Assembly (NCBI RefSeq): GCF_001544975.2
Contig: NZ_FCOG02000015.1
Location: 62,001 to 126,000, forward strand
Source: Caballeronia arationis
Lineage (GTDB): Bacteria > Pseudomonadota > Gammaproteobacteria > Burkholderiales > Burkholderiaceae
Length of the DNA: 64,000 nucleotides
Direction: 5' to 3'
Part shown: one piece after another, positions 26,850 through 35,622 of the stretch
Numbering within the stretch: position 1 is the first letter of the stretch
How the letters are laid out: each line of letters opens with the position of its first letter
Position numbers and translations under genes: made by a program
Notes under the pieces: model-generated
Seen by the model: the letters and a program-made list of their open reading frames with translations, nothing else
What the model was told of the DNA's origin: nothing
Database searches by the model: none

Positions 26850-28255
26850 CGCGGCCTCGCTTCGAGCCGCGCGGCGCGCGCGAGCAGAAGGCCGGCGCCG
26901 GCGGCATCGCCGTCCAGTTGCAGGAGCGCGGCGAGATGCGTCAGCGCCTCGCGATGCGACGGGTCCAGATACAGCGCGCGCTTGTAGTGACCGCGCGATT
27001 CGGCCGGCTCGCCGCGCGCATCGGCGATCACGCCAAGCAGGTAGTAGGCATCGGCGCTCGATGCATGCGCTTCGAGATAACGTCGCGCGGCGGCGGCGGC
27101 GGACGCGAGGTCGCCGGCATCGGCGAGGGCGCGCGCCTCTGCGAGGGTCGAGTCTCCGGCGGCGGGCGTTACGGGCGAAGCCGTCGCAGCATGCGGCAAG
27201 AATGCAGGCGGGACGATGCGTATCGCCAAAGCCGCTTTCGCGCCTGCGCCGGGCTTTGTCGTCCACGGCGACGCGTCGAGCGGCTTGAGCGTCCCGCTCG
27301 TCAGATTGCGATCAGGCCATGCACCGGCGATGCGAGCCGTCGTGTTCCATGCAGAGAGCGCGAGAGGTGCAACAGGCGCTGGCGCCCGCACTTCCCTGCT
27401 AGTCGTCCCGATACCCCGCCGAAAGGCGAATGCCAGCGGAATCTTCGCGGAACTCATGCCTTCGCGCATCAGGAGACCGGTCTCGGCGGGACCGACGAAC
27501 ATCACGCCGCCCTCTGCGAGCAGCGCGTCGAGCACGCGCAGTGCGGCGCTCTGCGTCTCCGGGTCGAAATAGATCAGCACGTTGCGGCAGAACAGGAAAT
27601 CGAAACGCTCGAACGCGTGCGGATCGAGTTGCAGCAGGTTCGCCTGCGTGAAGCGCACGCGCCCCGCGATGGCCGCGCTCAGGCGCCAGCCGTCCTGCGT
27701 GCGCTCGAAATGCCGCTCGCGAAAACCGCGAAACGCCTCTGCGTGGCCGCGAAACGCATTGCGCCCGTACTGCGCGCGCCGCGCGAGTGCGAGCGCCGCC
27801 TCGCTCACGTCAATCGCGTCGATTGAAAAGCGCTCCGGCGCAATGCCCGAGTCGGTCAGCGCCATCGCAATCGAATACGCCTCTTCGCCCGTCGAGCAGG
27901 GCAGGCTCAGCACGCGCACCGGCCTCGACGGCTCGTCGTGAAGGCGCAGCCGCGCGAGGCGCGTGAGCGCGGCGAACGCCTCGGCATCGCGGAAAAACCA
28001 CGTCTCCGGCACGACGACCGCTTCGATCAGGTCCTGCAGGCGTTCGGAGTCGGCGTTGACGGCGTGCCAGTAGTCGTCGAGCGTCGCGCCGTTCGCACGA
28101 TCGTCACGCTCGCGCCACGCCGTGAAGCATTCGCGCACCGCGCGCACGATCGCGCCCGAGCCGATCGATTCGGCGTCGAGCCCGATGGTCTGGTGCAGCA
28201 GGTCAATGAAGCGCTCGGTGAGCGCGTGATCGTGATGGACGTGCGGATGGTTCAT
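26846..28255 (-). CDS. wspC: WspC: CheR-like methyltransferase with TPR tail
   Basis: A 469-residue SAM-dependent methyltransferase that methylates WspA glutamates. The CheR domain covers about residues 10-280, with the SAM-binding stretch VRVLSLPCSTGEEAYSIAMAL and the FLFCRNVLIYFD motif. A Pro/Ala-rich linker then leads to TPR-like repeats near residues 380-460. Coupled by 4-bp overlaps to both wspB and wspD. Confidence 0.92.
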   Translation of the reverse strand: MNHPHVHHDHALTERFIDLLHQTIGLDAESIGSGAIVRAVRECFTAWRERDDRANGATLDDYWHAVNADSERLQDLIEAVVVPETWFFRDAEAFAALTRLARLRLHDEPSRPVRVLSLPCSTGEEAYSIAMALTDSGIAPERFSIDAIDVSEAALALARRAQYGRNAFRGHAEAFRGFRERHFERTQDGWRLSAAIAGRVRFTQANLLQLDPHAFERFDFLFCRNVLIYFDPETQSAALRVLDALLAEGGVMFVGPAETGLLMREGMSSAKIPLAFAFRRGIGTTSREVRAPAPVAPLALSAWNTTARIAGAWPDRNLTSGTLKPLDASPWTTKPGAGAKAALAIRIVPPAFLPHAATASPVTPAAGDSTLAEARALADAGDLASAAAAARRYLEAHASSADAYYLLGVIADARGEPAESRGHYKRALYLDPSHREALTHLAALLQLDGDAAGAGLLLARAARLEARPR

Positions 28256-28719
28256 GCCGCGCGCTCCGCGAACAGCAGCGCCTGCACGTCATCCGGCAGC
28301 AGGTGCTCGATGCGCACCCATTGCAGCAGCCCGTGCTCGTCGTGGGCGAGCGGACCCAGATAACGTGCATGCGGAGTATCGACGCCCGCGTCGCGGAAAG
28401 CGGCGGCATCGAGCTTGACGGTGCGCGTCGCGCCTTCCAGCAGCAGGCCGAGCCGCCGCGTTTCGACGCCATGCGCGGTCTGGTGCGGATAGTGCACGAG
28501 CGCGAGACGCGTCGAAAGCCGCTCGCGCGTATCACGGCCGAGCGCGAGCGCACTCAGGTCGACGACCGGCACCGGCTCGCTCTCGTAATCCATGATGCCT
28601 GCCACCCAGCGCGGCGCGCTTGGCAGCGCCTTCAGTGGCGCGCGCGGCAGCATGCGCTCGATCTGCGCGGTGTCGAGCAGATAACGGTCGGCGTCGAGCG
28701 AGAACTGGACAAAGAGCAT
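28252..28719 (-). CDS. wspB: WspB: CheW-like coupling protein
   Basis: A 155-residue CheW-domain protein (MLFVQFSLDADRYLLDTAQIERMLP, WVAGIMDYESEPVPVVDLS). Together with WspD it couples the membrane receptor to the kinase. It starts 20 bp after the wspA stop and overlaps wspC by 4 bp. Confidence 0.9.
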   Translation of the reverse strand: MLFVQFSLDADRYLLDTAQIERMLPRAPLKALPSAPRWVAGIMDYESEPVPVVDLSALALGRDTRERLSTRLALVHYPHQTAHGVETRRLGLLLEGATRTVKLDAAAFRDAGVDTPHARYLGPLAHDEHGLLQWVRIEHLLPDDVQALLFAERAA

Positions 28720-28739
28720 GATGGTCGGTGTGTCCGCGC

Positions 28740-30365
28740 TCAGGCCGCGACCTTGAAGCGCGACACGCCGGTGCGCAGCCCGTTCGCGACGTGCGTGAGG
28801 TCGTCGATGGCCTGCGTCGACTGGCGCAGCGATTCCGCCGTCTGCTGCGCGGCCTCCGACAACTGGGAGAGCGCCTGCGAAATCTGGTCGGCGCCGGTCG
28901 CCTGCGTCTGCATGCCTTCGTTGATCATCACGAAGCGCGGCGCGAGCGTCTGCACCTGATGGATGATCTGCGAAAGCTGCCCGCCCACCTGTTGCACGTC
29001 GAGCATGCCGCGCCGCACTTCTTCGGAAAACTTGTCCATGCCCATCACGCCCGCCGCCACCGCCGACTGAATCTCCTTCACCATCTGTTCGATGTCGAAG
29101 GTCGCGACGGCGGTCTGGTCCGCGAGACGCCTGATCTCGGTCGCGACGACCGCGAAGCCGCGCCCGTATTCGCCCGCCTTCTCCGCTTCGATCGCCGCGT
29201 TCAGCGAAAGCAAATTGGTCTGGTCGGCCACCTTCGTGATGGTTGCGACGACCTGATTGATGTTGCCCGCCTTCTCGTTGAGGATCGCGAGCTTGCCGTT
29301 GACCGAGCCGGCCGCGTCCATCACGAGCCGCATGGTTTCCTCCATGCGCGTGAGGCCGCTCTGCCCCGTGCCCGCCAGCGCCGCCGACTGTTCCGCGACG
29401 CCTGCCACTTCGTTCATCGTGCGCACGAGGTCGCGCGCGGTCGCAAAGATTTCGCGCGAAGTCGCGCCGATCTCGGTCGTGGTCGCGGCGGTTTCGCTCG
29501 CCGTCGCCTGTTGTTCGCGTGCCGTGGCGGCGATCTCGGAGACGGAGGTCGTCACCTGCACCGCCGACTTCTGCGCCTGGCCGACGAGCCCGGTCAGTTC
29601 GTCCGTCATGCGGTTGAAGCCCGCTTCGAGCGTGCCGAACTCGTCGCGGCGATCAAGCGAGAGGCGCTGCGTGAGGTCGCCGGTCCGCATCTTGTCGACG
29701 ACATCGACGAGACGCACCATCGGCACCGTGAGCGCCCTGAACAGCACGAGGCCGAGCACCGCCGCCGCGCCGACCGCAATCAGCATGATGACGATCAGCG
29801 TGACCTCGGACTTGCGCACCGACTCGCGGATGCTCGTGACCGATTCCGCATTCGACGCCTGGTTGTGTTCGACGAGCGCGCGCGTCGCCGATTGTCCGGC
29901 TTCCCAGACGGGCGTGAGCTTCGTGTTGAAGGTGGCGGTCGCGATCTCTTTCGACACCGCGAGTTCGCGCAGGAGCTGGTCCTGCAGCGGCTCGTAGAGC
30001 ACGCGCTGGCGCTTGAATTCGTCGAAGAGCTGGCGGTCGCGATCCTCGAAGATGGTCGGGACGTAGGTTTCCATCATGCGGTCGAGCGCGGCACGCGTCT
30101 CGGTCAGGCGCTGCGTGTCGCGGCGGACCTGCTCGGGATCGCCGTCGATGAAGACGAGCCGCTGCGTCACCGTGTAGTTCTCGAACCAGGTCGCGCGCAT
30201 GTCGGTCGAGAGCGCGAAGCCGATCATCGTGTCTTCCTGCAGGCTCTTCGCGTCGCGGTCGATGCCGTTGAGCAGCGAGTAGGAGAGCGCCGCCATCGCG
30301 AGCATGAGGGCGAGGATGATGCCGAAGCTCGCGAGGATTCGCTGTCGAATGGTCAATCGGTTCAC
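28740..30365 (-). CDS. wspA: WspA: methyl-accepting receptor of the Wsp surface-sensing system
   Basis: A 541-residue inner-membrane chemoreceptor. Transmembrane helices lie at about residues 11-32 and 188-210, flanking a helical-bundle periplasmic domain. A HAMP domain (about 211-265) and a long signalling coiled coil follow, with the tip region near residue 385 ([34 protein letters not shown]). In Pseudomonas WspA senses surface contact or envelope stress and turns on WspR. First gene of the operon. Confidence 0.93.
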   Translation of the reverse strand: MNRLTIRQRILASFGIILALMLAMAALSYSLLNGIDRDAKSLQEDTMIGFALSTDMRATWFENYTVTQRLVFIDGDPEQVRRDTQRLTETRAALDRMMETYVPTIFEDRDRQLFDEFKRQRVLYEPLQDQLLRELAVSKEIATATFNTKLTPVWEAGQSATRALVEHNQASNAESVTSIRESVRKSEVTLIVIMLIAVGAAAVLGLVLFRALTVPMVRLVDVVDKMRTGDLTQRLSLDRRDEFGTLEAGFNRMTDELTGLVGQAQKSAVQVTTSVSEIAATAREQQATASETAATTTEIGATSREIFATARDLVRTMNEVAGVAEQSAALAGTGQSGLTRMEETMRLVMDAAGSVNGKLAILNEKAGNINQVVATITKVADQTNLLSLNAAIEAEKAGEYGRGFAVVATEIRRLADQTAVATFDIEQMVKEIQSAVAAGVMGMDKFSEEVRRGMLDVQQVGGQLSQIIHQVQTLAPRFVMINEGMQTQATGADQISQALSQLSEAAQQTAESLRQSTQAIDDLTHVANGLRTGVSRFKVAA

Positions 30366-30766
30366 GCTGGGTGCCTCGCTTTATGGCTCGTTGTACGGCT
30401 TGCCGGGTGCTTCGGGACGGCGCGCCCGCACTGCGCGGGCACATCATGGTTGCGGCGGATGCGCGTTATCCCGCGGCGCGCGCTGTGCGCGCAAATCGCG
30501 ACGCGGGAATGGGCGCAAGGCCGGGAATACGACGCTTGCTCTTTCTGCGAGCATGACGACAGTCTCGCAGTTGCGTCGCCAAACCCGAGCGCCGAACAGA
30601 CGCAGATTTAGCCACCTGTTTCGCGATTTGAAGGCGGGAGGGTGTTGCTATCGTGGGTGCAGGTCACGATGGGCGCAGTGCGCGCCCATCGGTTGGGGAT
30701 GACGTGTGAATGCGCGATCGCGCCCGCGGCGGGATTGGCGAAGAAGGTTGGTGGCTCGTCGGCCGG
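30366..30766. other. Intergenic region upstream of wspA
   Basis: About 400 bp between wspA and the end of the MFS gene, both on the minus strand. It must contain the wsp promoter, but no clear -35/-10, sigma-28 or sigma-54 element was found. A perfect 9-bp inverted repeat (GATGGGCGC at 30668-30676, GCGCCCATC at 30682-30690, 5-nt loop) lies 77 bp after the MFS stop. It has no T-run and may be a weak terminator or a binding site. Confidence 0.5.
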
Positions 30767-31933
30767 TCAGTGCGCCGTCGCCGGGCCTTCGGCATGACGC
30801 ACGGCCTTGCCGCCCGCCAGGCAGACGACGAGCGCCGCCGCCAGCAGCACGCACAGGGCGAGCCGCAAGCCGACGAAACCCGCGCCGAGCCCGATCAGCG
30901 GGGGGCCCACGAGGAATCCGGCATAGCCCGCCGTCGCCGCCATCGACACGCCGATGGCCGGCGTCGCGGTCGAGCGTCCGGCGGCGCTGAAGATCACCGG
31001 CACGATGTTGGCAAGCCCGATGCCGACCAGCCCGAAGCCCACGCAGGCCGTGACGACGTTCGGCAAGCCCAGCACGAGCGCGAGCCCCGCCGTCGCGACG
31101 AGCCCGCCTGTCGCGACCACCATCGATGGACCGAAGCGCCGCACCGACACATCGCCGACGATCCGGCACGCCGCCATCGAAAGCGCGAACGCGGAGTAGC
31201 CGAGCGCGGCGATGCTCGCATCGCCGCTCAGGACCGAGCGCAGGAAGACGGCGCTCCAGTCGGCTACCGCGCCTTCCACCATCATGCATAGAAACGCGAG
31301 CCCCGCGAGTTTCATCACCCCGCCGCTCGGCAGCGCGAACCCCGGCGCGGGCTTGGTCGTGCGCGGTCCCTCCTCGCGCAGCGCGAGCGCGGCGGCCGCG
31401 AGCATCAACGCCGCGATGAACACGTCCGGCAGCGCCAGCCCGCCGAAAACGCCCACGCCCGCTTTCTGGAGCATCGCGCCGGTCGCGGCGCCGAGCAGGC
31501 CGCCCGCGCTCCACCCCGCGTGAAACGACGACATGATCGGCGAGCGCCATTGCGCCTCGATTGCGCTGGCGTGGCCGTTCATCGAGACATCGAGCGCGCC
31601 GTTGGCAGCTCCGAGCACAACGAGCACCGCGCACAGCGACACGAGGTTCGGCATCAACGCTGGCAGCGGCAGCGCGACGACGAACGCCGCCGCGAGCAGC
31701 GCGGTGGCGCGGCCGCTGCCGAAGCGGGGTGCGAGCTTGCCGGCGAGCGGCATCGCGATGATCGCGCCGAGTGCGAACGCAAAGAGCGCGAAACCGAGTT
31801 CCGTGTCGCTGAGCGCAAGGCTTTCCTTGATGCGCGGCACTTCCACGGCCCAGGCGCCGATCCCGAATCCGTTGCCGAGGAAGACGGCGAGCGTCGCAAT
31901 GCGCTCGCGAACGAGACTCACGGGCCGCGTCAT
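30767..31933 (-). CDS. MFS transporter, YbjJ-like
   Basis: A 388-residue major facilitator with about 12 predicted helices. It resembles the YbjJ group (AVFLGNGFGIGAWAVEVPRIKESL at the N-terminus; the NGALDVSMNGHA stretch between helices 4 and 5). Substrate unknown, possibly a sugar or a small metabolite. The ATG at 31933 overlaps the upstream DeoR stop by 4 bp, so repressor and transporter are co-translated and the repressor probably controls both. Confidence 0.85.
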   Translation of the reverse strand: MTRPVSLVRERIATLAVFLGNGFGIGAWAVEVPRIKESLALSDTELGFALFAFALGAIIAMPLAGKLAPRFGSGRATALLAAAFVVALPLPALMPNLVSLCAVLVVLGAANGALDVSMNGHASAIEAQWRSPIMSSFHAGWSAGGLLGAATGAMLQKAGVGVFGGLALPDVFIAALMLAAAALALREEGPRTTKPAPGFALPSGGVMKLAGLAFLCMMVEGAVADWSAVFLRSVLSGDASIAALGYSAFALSMAACRIVGDVSVRRFGPSMVVATGGLVATAGLALVLGLPNVVTACVGFGLVGIGLANIVPVIFSAAGRSTATPAIGVSMAATAGYAGFLVGPPLIGLGAGFVGLRLALCVLLAAALVVCLAGGKAVRHAEGPATAH

Positions 31934-32724
31934 GCCGATGCCTCCATCACGTTGCCGCAGGCCGCCCGAAGCTGCGCGAGCCGCTCGGCGGAAAGACCGG
32001 CTTCGACGATCAGACAATCCACCGCCGACGCCGGCGCGACCACGAACGGCGCGGCCGTCATCAGCTTTTCCGATGTCGCCGCGATCGCGACGACGCCGCT
32101 CGCCTTCACCATCGCGCGCTTGAGCTCGGCCTCCTCGGCGTCGAAAGCGGCGACGCCTTCAGCCGGATCGAGCGCGCACGCGCCCAGAAAACAGACGTCG
32201 GCGCGGATCTGCTGGATCTGCAGGAGCGCCGTGGCACCCGTTGTGCCGGCCGAGCGCGCATCGACCCGGCCGCCGATCAGGATCACGTCGAAACCGGGCC
32301 GGTCGAGCAAACGCGCGCACGCCTGCGGCGAATTCGTCACGACGGTCAGATTCGCGTCGTCCGGCAGCGCGTTTGCGATCGCGATGTTCGTCGAGCCGGA
32401 ATCGAGCAGGACGACCTGACCCGGCTTGACGATCGACGCAGCGGTCGCGGCGAGGCTCGCCTTCCTGTCGACGGCCTCGCGCATGCGGTCCGACGCGCTG
32501 CGGTCGGCTGGCGACGCGCGCAACGCGCCGCCGTACACGCGCTTGCAGTGTCCCGCGTCCGCGAGATCGCGCAGATGGCGGCGAACCGTGTGCTCGGAGG
32601 TGCGCAGTTCCGCCGCCAGTTCCGACGCCAGCACGCGGCCATGCGTGCGCAGCCGGTCCAGAATCAGCCGTTCGCGTTCGTCGGGGAGAAGTCCGTCGAG
32701 TGCGTCTTGTCGTGTCCGTTGCAT
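31930..32724 (-). CDS. DeoR-family transcriptional regulator
   Basis: A 264-residue repressor. The N-terminal winged HTH (ERLILDRLRTHGRVLASELAAELRTSEHTVRRHLRDLADAG, about residues 17-57) precedes a DeoR sensor domain with the GSTNIAIANAL and VVTNSP motifs typical of sugar-phosphate-binding members. Probable effector: a phosphorylated sugar or polyol. A direct repeat 53-68 bp upstream of the ATG may be its operator. Confidence 0.88.
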   Translation of the reverse strand: MQRTRQDALDGLLPDERERLILDRLRTHGRVLASELAAELRTSEHTVRRHLRDLADAGHCKRVYGGALRASPADRSASDRMREAVDRKASLAATAASIVKPGQVVLLDSGSTNIAIANALPDDANLTVVTNSPQACARLLDRPGFDVILIGGRVDARSAGTTGATALLQIQQIRADVCFLGACALDPAEGVAAFDAEEAELKRAMVKASGVVAIAATSEKLMTAAPFVVAPASAVDCLIVEAGLSAERLAQLRAACGNVMEASA

Positions 32725-32776
32725 GTTCGGTTCTGCTCGGTGGCGCTCGTCATTCGATACAAACGATCATTAACGG

Positions 32777-32792
32777 GCACAACATAGCACAA
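32777..32792. promoter_or_regulatory. Direct repeat upstream of the DeoR gene, possible operator
   Basis: GCACAA at 32777-32782 recurs at 32787-32792, one helical turn apart; the minus strand reads TTGTGC-TATG-TTGTGC. A related CGATCA(TTA)ACGG pair brackets it (32764-32776 and 32794-32803). DeoR-type repressors often bind short repeats spaced by about 10 bp. Assignment is by position only. Confidence 0.35.
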
Positions 32793-32815
32793 TCGATCAA
32801 CGGCGACAACGCAAA

Positions 32816-32855
32816 TGAAAAAGCGCGTTCTCGCCTTTGAGGCTTGAACACGCTT
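32816..32855 (-). terminator. Rho-independent terminator after the alpha/beta hydrolase
   Basis: On the minus strand AAGCGTGTTC (32855-32846) pairs with GAACGCGCTT (32830-32821) with one G-U pair. A nested GCCT/AGGC stem lies in the loop, and TTTCATTT follows. A second perfect hairpin, GCCCGG-TTTT-CCGGGC (32862-32877), precedes it. Both lie between the hydrolase stop and the DeoR promoter region. Confidence 0.65.
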
Positions 32856-32901
32856 TCGAACGCCCGGAAAACCGGGCAAAAACGAGCGAACGGCGGACGG
32901 C

Positions 32902-33753
32902 TTACGCGCTGATGAACGCCTGCACGAGCCGGTTGAACGCGCCCGCATTCGAGACGTTCATCCCGTGCGACGCCCCCGCGATCGTCTCGCGGTGAGCAAA
33001 GTCGATCCAGCCGACGAGCTTGTCGACGTTGTTGCGGAACATGCGCGGACTTTTTTCGCCTTCGATCAAAAGCGTGCGGCACTTGACGTCGCGCGCCGTC
33101 TCGCGCGAATAGGCGGGCAGCGGATCGCGGAACTGCTTGGGCAGCGTCGCCGCGTTGTCGATGGCCATCGCACGAAAACCCGCCGGGCTCCTGCGCCACG
33201 AGCCGGGCGCGCTCACCGAGTCGACGAAGAGTTCCAGGCCCGCGTCGATCTCGCCGTCCTCGATCATCTCTGCGACGCGCGCGCGCAACGCATTGGTCGC
33301 CGCCGGCAACGCGGCGTCCGGCATGCCGTCGATCTGCAACGGACCGCCCGGGTCCGCGAGCGTGAGCGTCCTGACGAGCCGCGGATGCCGGCGCGCCAGC
33401 TGAAACGCGACGCAGCCGCCGCGCGAATGCCCGACGAGATTGACCGGCGCGACGTCGATCGCCTCGATGAACTCGGCCAGTTCCGCCACGTGCGTCTCCC
33501 AGCCGAACTCGCTCTGGATGCACGCTTCGCCGGCCGGCCAGTAATGGCTGAGGCTCACGGAGATGCAGCGGAACTGTTTCGACAGCGAGGCCGTCTGCGC
33601 GCTCCAGTAGCGGTAGTCGCAGAGCGATCCATGCACGAAGACGAGCGGCTCGCCCTCCCCGCACTCGACGTACGGAACGCAAATGCCCGAGGCGATCGTC
33701 GCAAAGGACATGTCGGGCATAGCAAGCAGTGAGAGATCGGTTCGCGCGTTCAT
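32902..33753 (-). CDS. Alpha/beta-fold hydrolase
   Basis: A 283-residue hydrolase. The oxyanion region is FVHGSLCDYRYW (about residues 39-50), the nucleophile S110 lies in the GHSRGG elbow, and the catalytic His is probably in GASHGMN near residue 266. An ester or lactone hydrolase of a catabolic pathway is likely; substrate unknown. It is divergent from a LysR gene with a 119-bp shared promoter region, the usual arrangement for regulator and target. The ATG at 33753 is preferred over a longer reading that crosses into the LysR gene. Confidence 0.83.
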   Translation of the reverse strand: MNARTDLSLLAMPDMSFATIASGICVPYVECGEGEPLVFVHGSLCDYRYWSAQTASLSKQFRCISVSLSHYWPAGEACIQSEFGWETHVAELAEFIEAIDVAPVNLVGHSRGGCVAFQLARRHPRLVRTLTLADPGGPLQIDGMPDAALPAATNALRARVAEMIEDGEIDAGLELFVDSVSAPGSWRRSPAGFRAMAIDNAATLPKQFRDPLPAYSRETARDVKCRTLLIEGEKSPRMFRNNVDKLVGWIDFAHRETIAGASHGMNVSNAGAFNRLVQAFISA

Positions 33754-33821
33754 CGGTGGGTTCCTTACTCGGGTCCCTGCACTATGCCGCATGACAATAA
33801 TCAACAAAATCGCATAATATT

Positions 33822-33834
33822 GATGGTATCCATC
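33822..33834. promoter_or_regulatory. Inverted repeat GATGG-TAT-CCATC, likely LysR binding site
   Basis: A perfect 5-3-5 inverted repeat in the AT-rich 119-bp space between the divergent hydrolase and LysR genes, 39 bp before the LysR ATG. The wider ATtGATGGTATCCATCtAT fits a LysR-type T-N11-A box. It probably governs both genes. Confidence 0.5.
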
Positions 33835-33872
33835 TATTTTTCTGATAGCAGCGAGAATTCGCACACACCAGC

Positions 33873-34724
33873 ATGAAGGCACTCGACCTCGACGTGATGG
33901 CGATGATCGTCGCCGTAGCCGATACCGGCAACATCAGCCGGGCGGCCGAAGTCGTGCATCGTTCGCAATCGGCGGTGAGCATGCAGATCAAGACGCTCGA
34001 AACGGCGATCGGCAAGCCGCTCTTCGTGCGCAAGCCCCGCAGCGTCGTTCCGACCCAGGACGGCGAGGTGCTGCTTACCTTCGCGCGCCGCATGCTCGCG
34101 TTGCGCGACGAGGCGTGGGCCGCGGTGGTCCGGCCCGACGTGACCGGGCGGGTGAGCATCGGCGTGCCGGACGACTACGCGTCCTCGCTCCTGCCGCCGA
34201 TCCTCAAGAAGTTTTCCGCGACCTATCCGAAGGTGGAGATACAGGTCGTCGGCCTGCCGAGCGTCGCGCTCGCGCCGATGGTGAAGGACGGTTCCGTCGA
34301 TCTCGTGTGCGCGACGCGCGTCAAGGGTCTCTCGGGCCAATTCATCCGGCTCGAACCGATGGTCTGGGCCGCCGCGCCGAGCGCCCATGAAATCTGGCGC
34401 GAGCGGCCGCTGCCGATCGCGGTGTTCCTGCCCGGCAGCGTGGCGCGCGAGAACGCCATTCGCAGTCTGGAGCGCGCGAAGATTAGCTATCGCACGTCGT
34501 ATGAGAGCCCGAGCCTGCTTGGCCTATTGACGATGGCCGAAGCCGGTCTTGCAATCGTGCCGCTCGCGCGGTGCGCCGTGCCTTCGCACTTCGCGCTGCT
34601 CGGACAGGCGCAAGGGCTGCCCGAGATCGCCGCGCTCGAAGTGGTGCTCGCGCGCAGCACGGCATCGAAACGGCCGCCGTGCGATTTTCTGGCGGAGAAG
34701 ATCATCGCGGAGTTGCGGCGCTAG
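33873..34724 (+). CDS. LysR-type transcriptional regulator
   Basis: A 283-residue regulator with a winged HTH at about residues 5-64 (AMIVAVADTGNISRAAEVVHRSQSAVSMQIKTLE) and an effector domain starting at GRVSIGVPDDYASSLLPPIL. It resembles LrhA/HexA-like members of the family. Divergent from the alpha/beta hydrolase, its probable target. Confidence 0.87.
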   Translation: MKALDLDVMAMIVAVADTGNISRAAEVVHRSQSAVSMQIKTLETAIGKPLFVRKPRSVVPTQDGEVLLTFARRMLALRDEAWAAVVRPDVTGRVSIGVPDDYASSLLPPILKKFSATYPKVEIQVVGLPSVALAPMVKDGSVDLVCATRVKGLSGQFIRLEPMVWAAAPSAHEIWRERPLPIAVFLPGSVARENAIRSLERAKISYRTSYESPSLLGLLTMAEAGLAIVPLARCAVPSHFALLGQAQGLPEIAALEVVLARSTASKRPPCDFLAEKIIAELRR

Positions 34725-34811
34725 ACAGATCGCCTCATGCCCGCAGGCGCGATGCGACGAGCAGCAGTTGAGATTGTAGGCACGGGTTCGCGAGCGAACA
34801 TCGGCTACACG

Positions 34812-34834
34812 CGCGCCTTCGTTTCAAAGGCGCG
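34812..34834. terminator. Hairpin between convergent LysR and GST genes
   Basis: CGCGCCTT (34812-34819) and AAGGCGCG (34827-34834) form a perfect 8-bp stem with a 7-nt loop. It lies between the plus-strand LysR end (34724) and the minus-strand GST end (34850). No long T-run is present, so a bidirectional terminator is only likely. Confidence 0.4.
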
Positions 34835-34849
34835 GAGGGGTTTGCTGGC

Positions 34850-35491
34850 TCAATTGGCAACGACCGACGCGTACGACGGACGCTGCGTCGCCGCCGTGAA
34901 CCACGCTTGCAATGCAGGCAATTGCGGCGCGGGCTCAAGCCGTTCCGGATAATTCCGTTCGAGCGAGTACCAGCGCTCGGCAGACAACGCCACACAGATG
35001 TCGGCGAGCGTAAAGCGCTCCTGCGCGAGGAACGGCTGACGCGCAAGCAGCGCATCGACAATGCCGAGCATGCGTGCCGCCTGCGCGTGGGATGTCCTGA
35101 TCGCGTCGTAGTTGCGCTCATTTTCCGGCGTGCGGGTCAGACCGAGAAACGCAACGCGCAATGTCGACCATAGCGTCGCGAGTTGCCAGTCCATCCAGCG
35201 CTCGACGTCCGCACGCGCGGCGGGATCGGCGGGCAACAGCGAATCGCCGCCGCGCGTGGCTGCCAGATAGCGCACGATGGTGTTCGACTCCCACAGAACG
35301 CGGTCGCCGTCGATGAGCGTCGGGACGAGGCCGTTCGGATTGAGCGCGCGGAATTCGGGCGTATCGACCACGCCGAATTGCAGGCCGGCGTCGATGCGCT
35401 CGAAGTCGCGGCCTTCTTCGAGGCCCAGCTCGGCGAGACACCAGAGCACCTTCTGCACGTTGATTGAACTGCGTCTTCCGTAGAGTTTCAT
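34850..35491 (-). CDS. Glutathione S-transferase
   Basis: A 213-residue cytosolic GST. The thioredoxin-like N-terminal domain (MKLYGRRSSINVQKVLWCLAELG) has the SSINVQK active-site segment, where a Ser is the likely catalytic residue. The NPNGLVPTLIDGD cis-Pro loop and the WESNTIVRYLA glutathione-binding motif follow. A helical C-terminal domain starts near residue 88. Detoxification or stress role; substrate unknown. Confidence 0.88.
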   Translation of the reverse strand: MKLYGRRSSINVQKVLWCLAELGLEEGRDFERIDAGLQFGVVDTPEFRALNPNGLVPTLIDGDRVLWESNTIVRYLAATRGGDSLLPADPAARADVERWMDWQLATLWSTLRVAFLGLTRTPENERNYDAIRTSHAQAARMLGIVDALLARQPFLAQERFTLADICVALSAERWYSLERNYPERLEPAPQLPALQAWFTAATQRPSYASVVAN

Positions 35492-35622
35492 GGAGCGGTT
35501 TCGTCCTTGCTAGGCGGAACATCGGGTTGGTTTCGAGCCTTGCCGCAACATGTCGCGTCGCGACAGCCGCGGAGTTCCCAATGATCCACGCAGACGACCG
35601 GCACCGCAACTCCCGGGTTGCC

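Noticed and set aside
22737..30365. The chemotaxis-like genes as a flagellar chemotaxis cluster
   Set aside because: Order receptor-CheW-CheR/TPR-CheW-hybrid CheA-CheB-GGDEF is the Wsp order, and there is no CheY, CheZ or flagellar gene nearby.
28728..30611. 627-residue plus-strand open frame opposite wspA
   Set aside because: Antisense shadow of a well-supported receptor gene, with no family resemblance.
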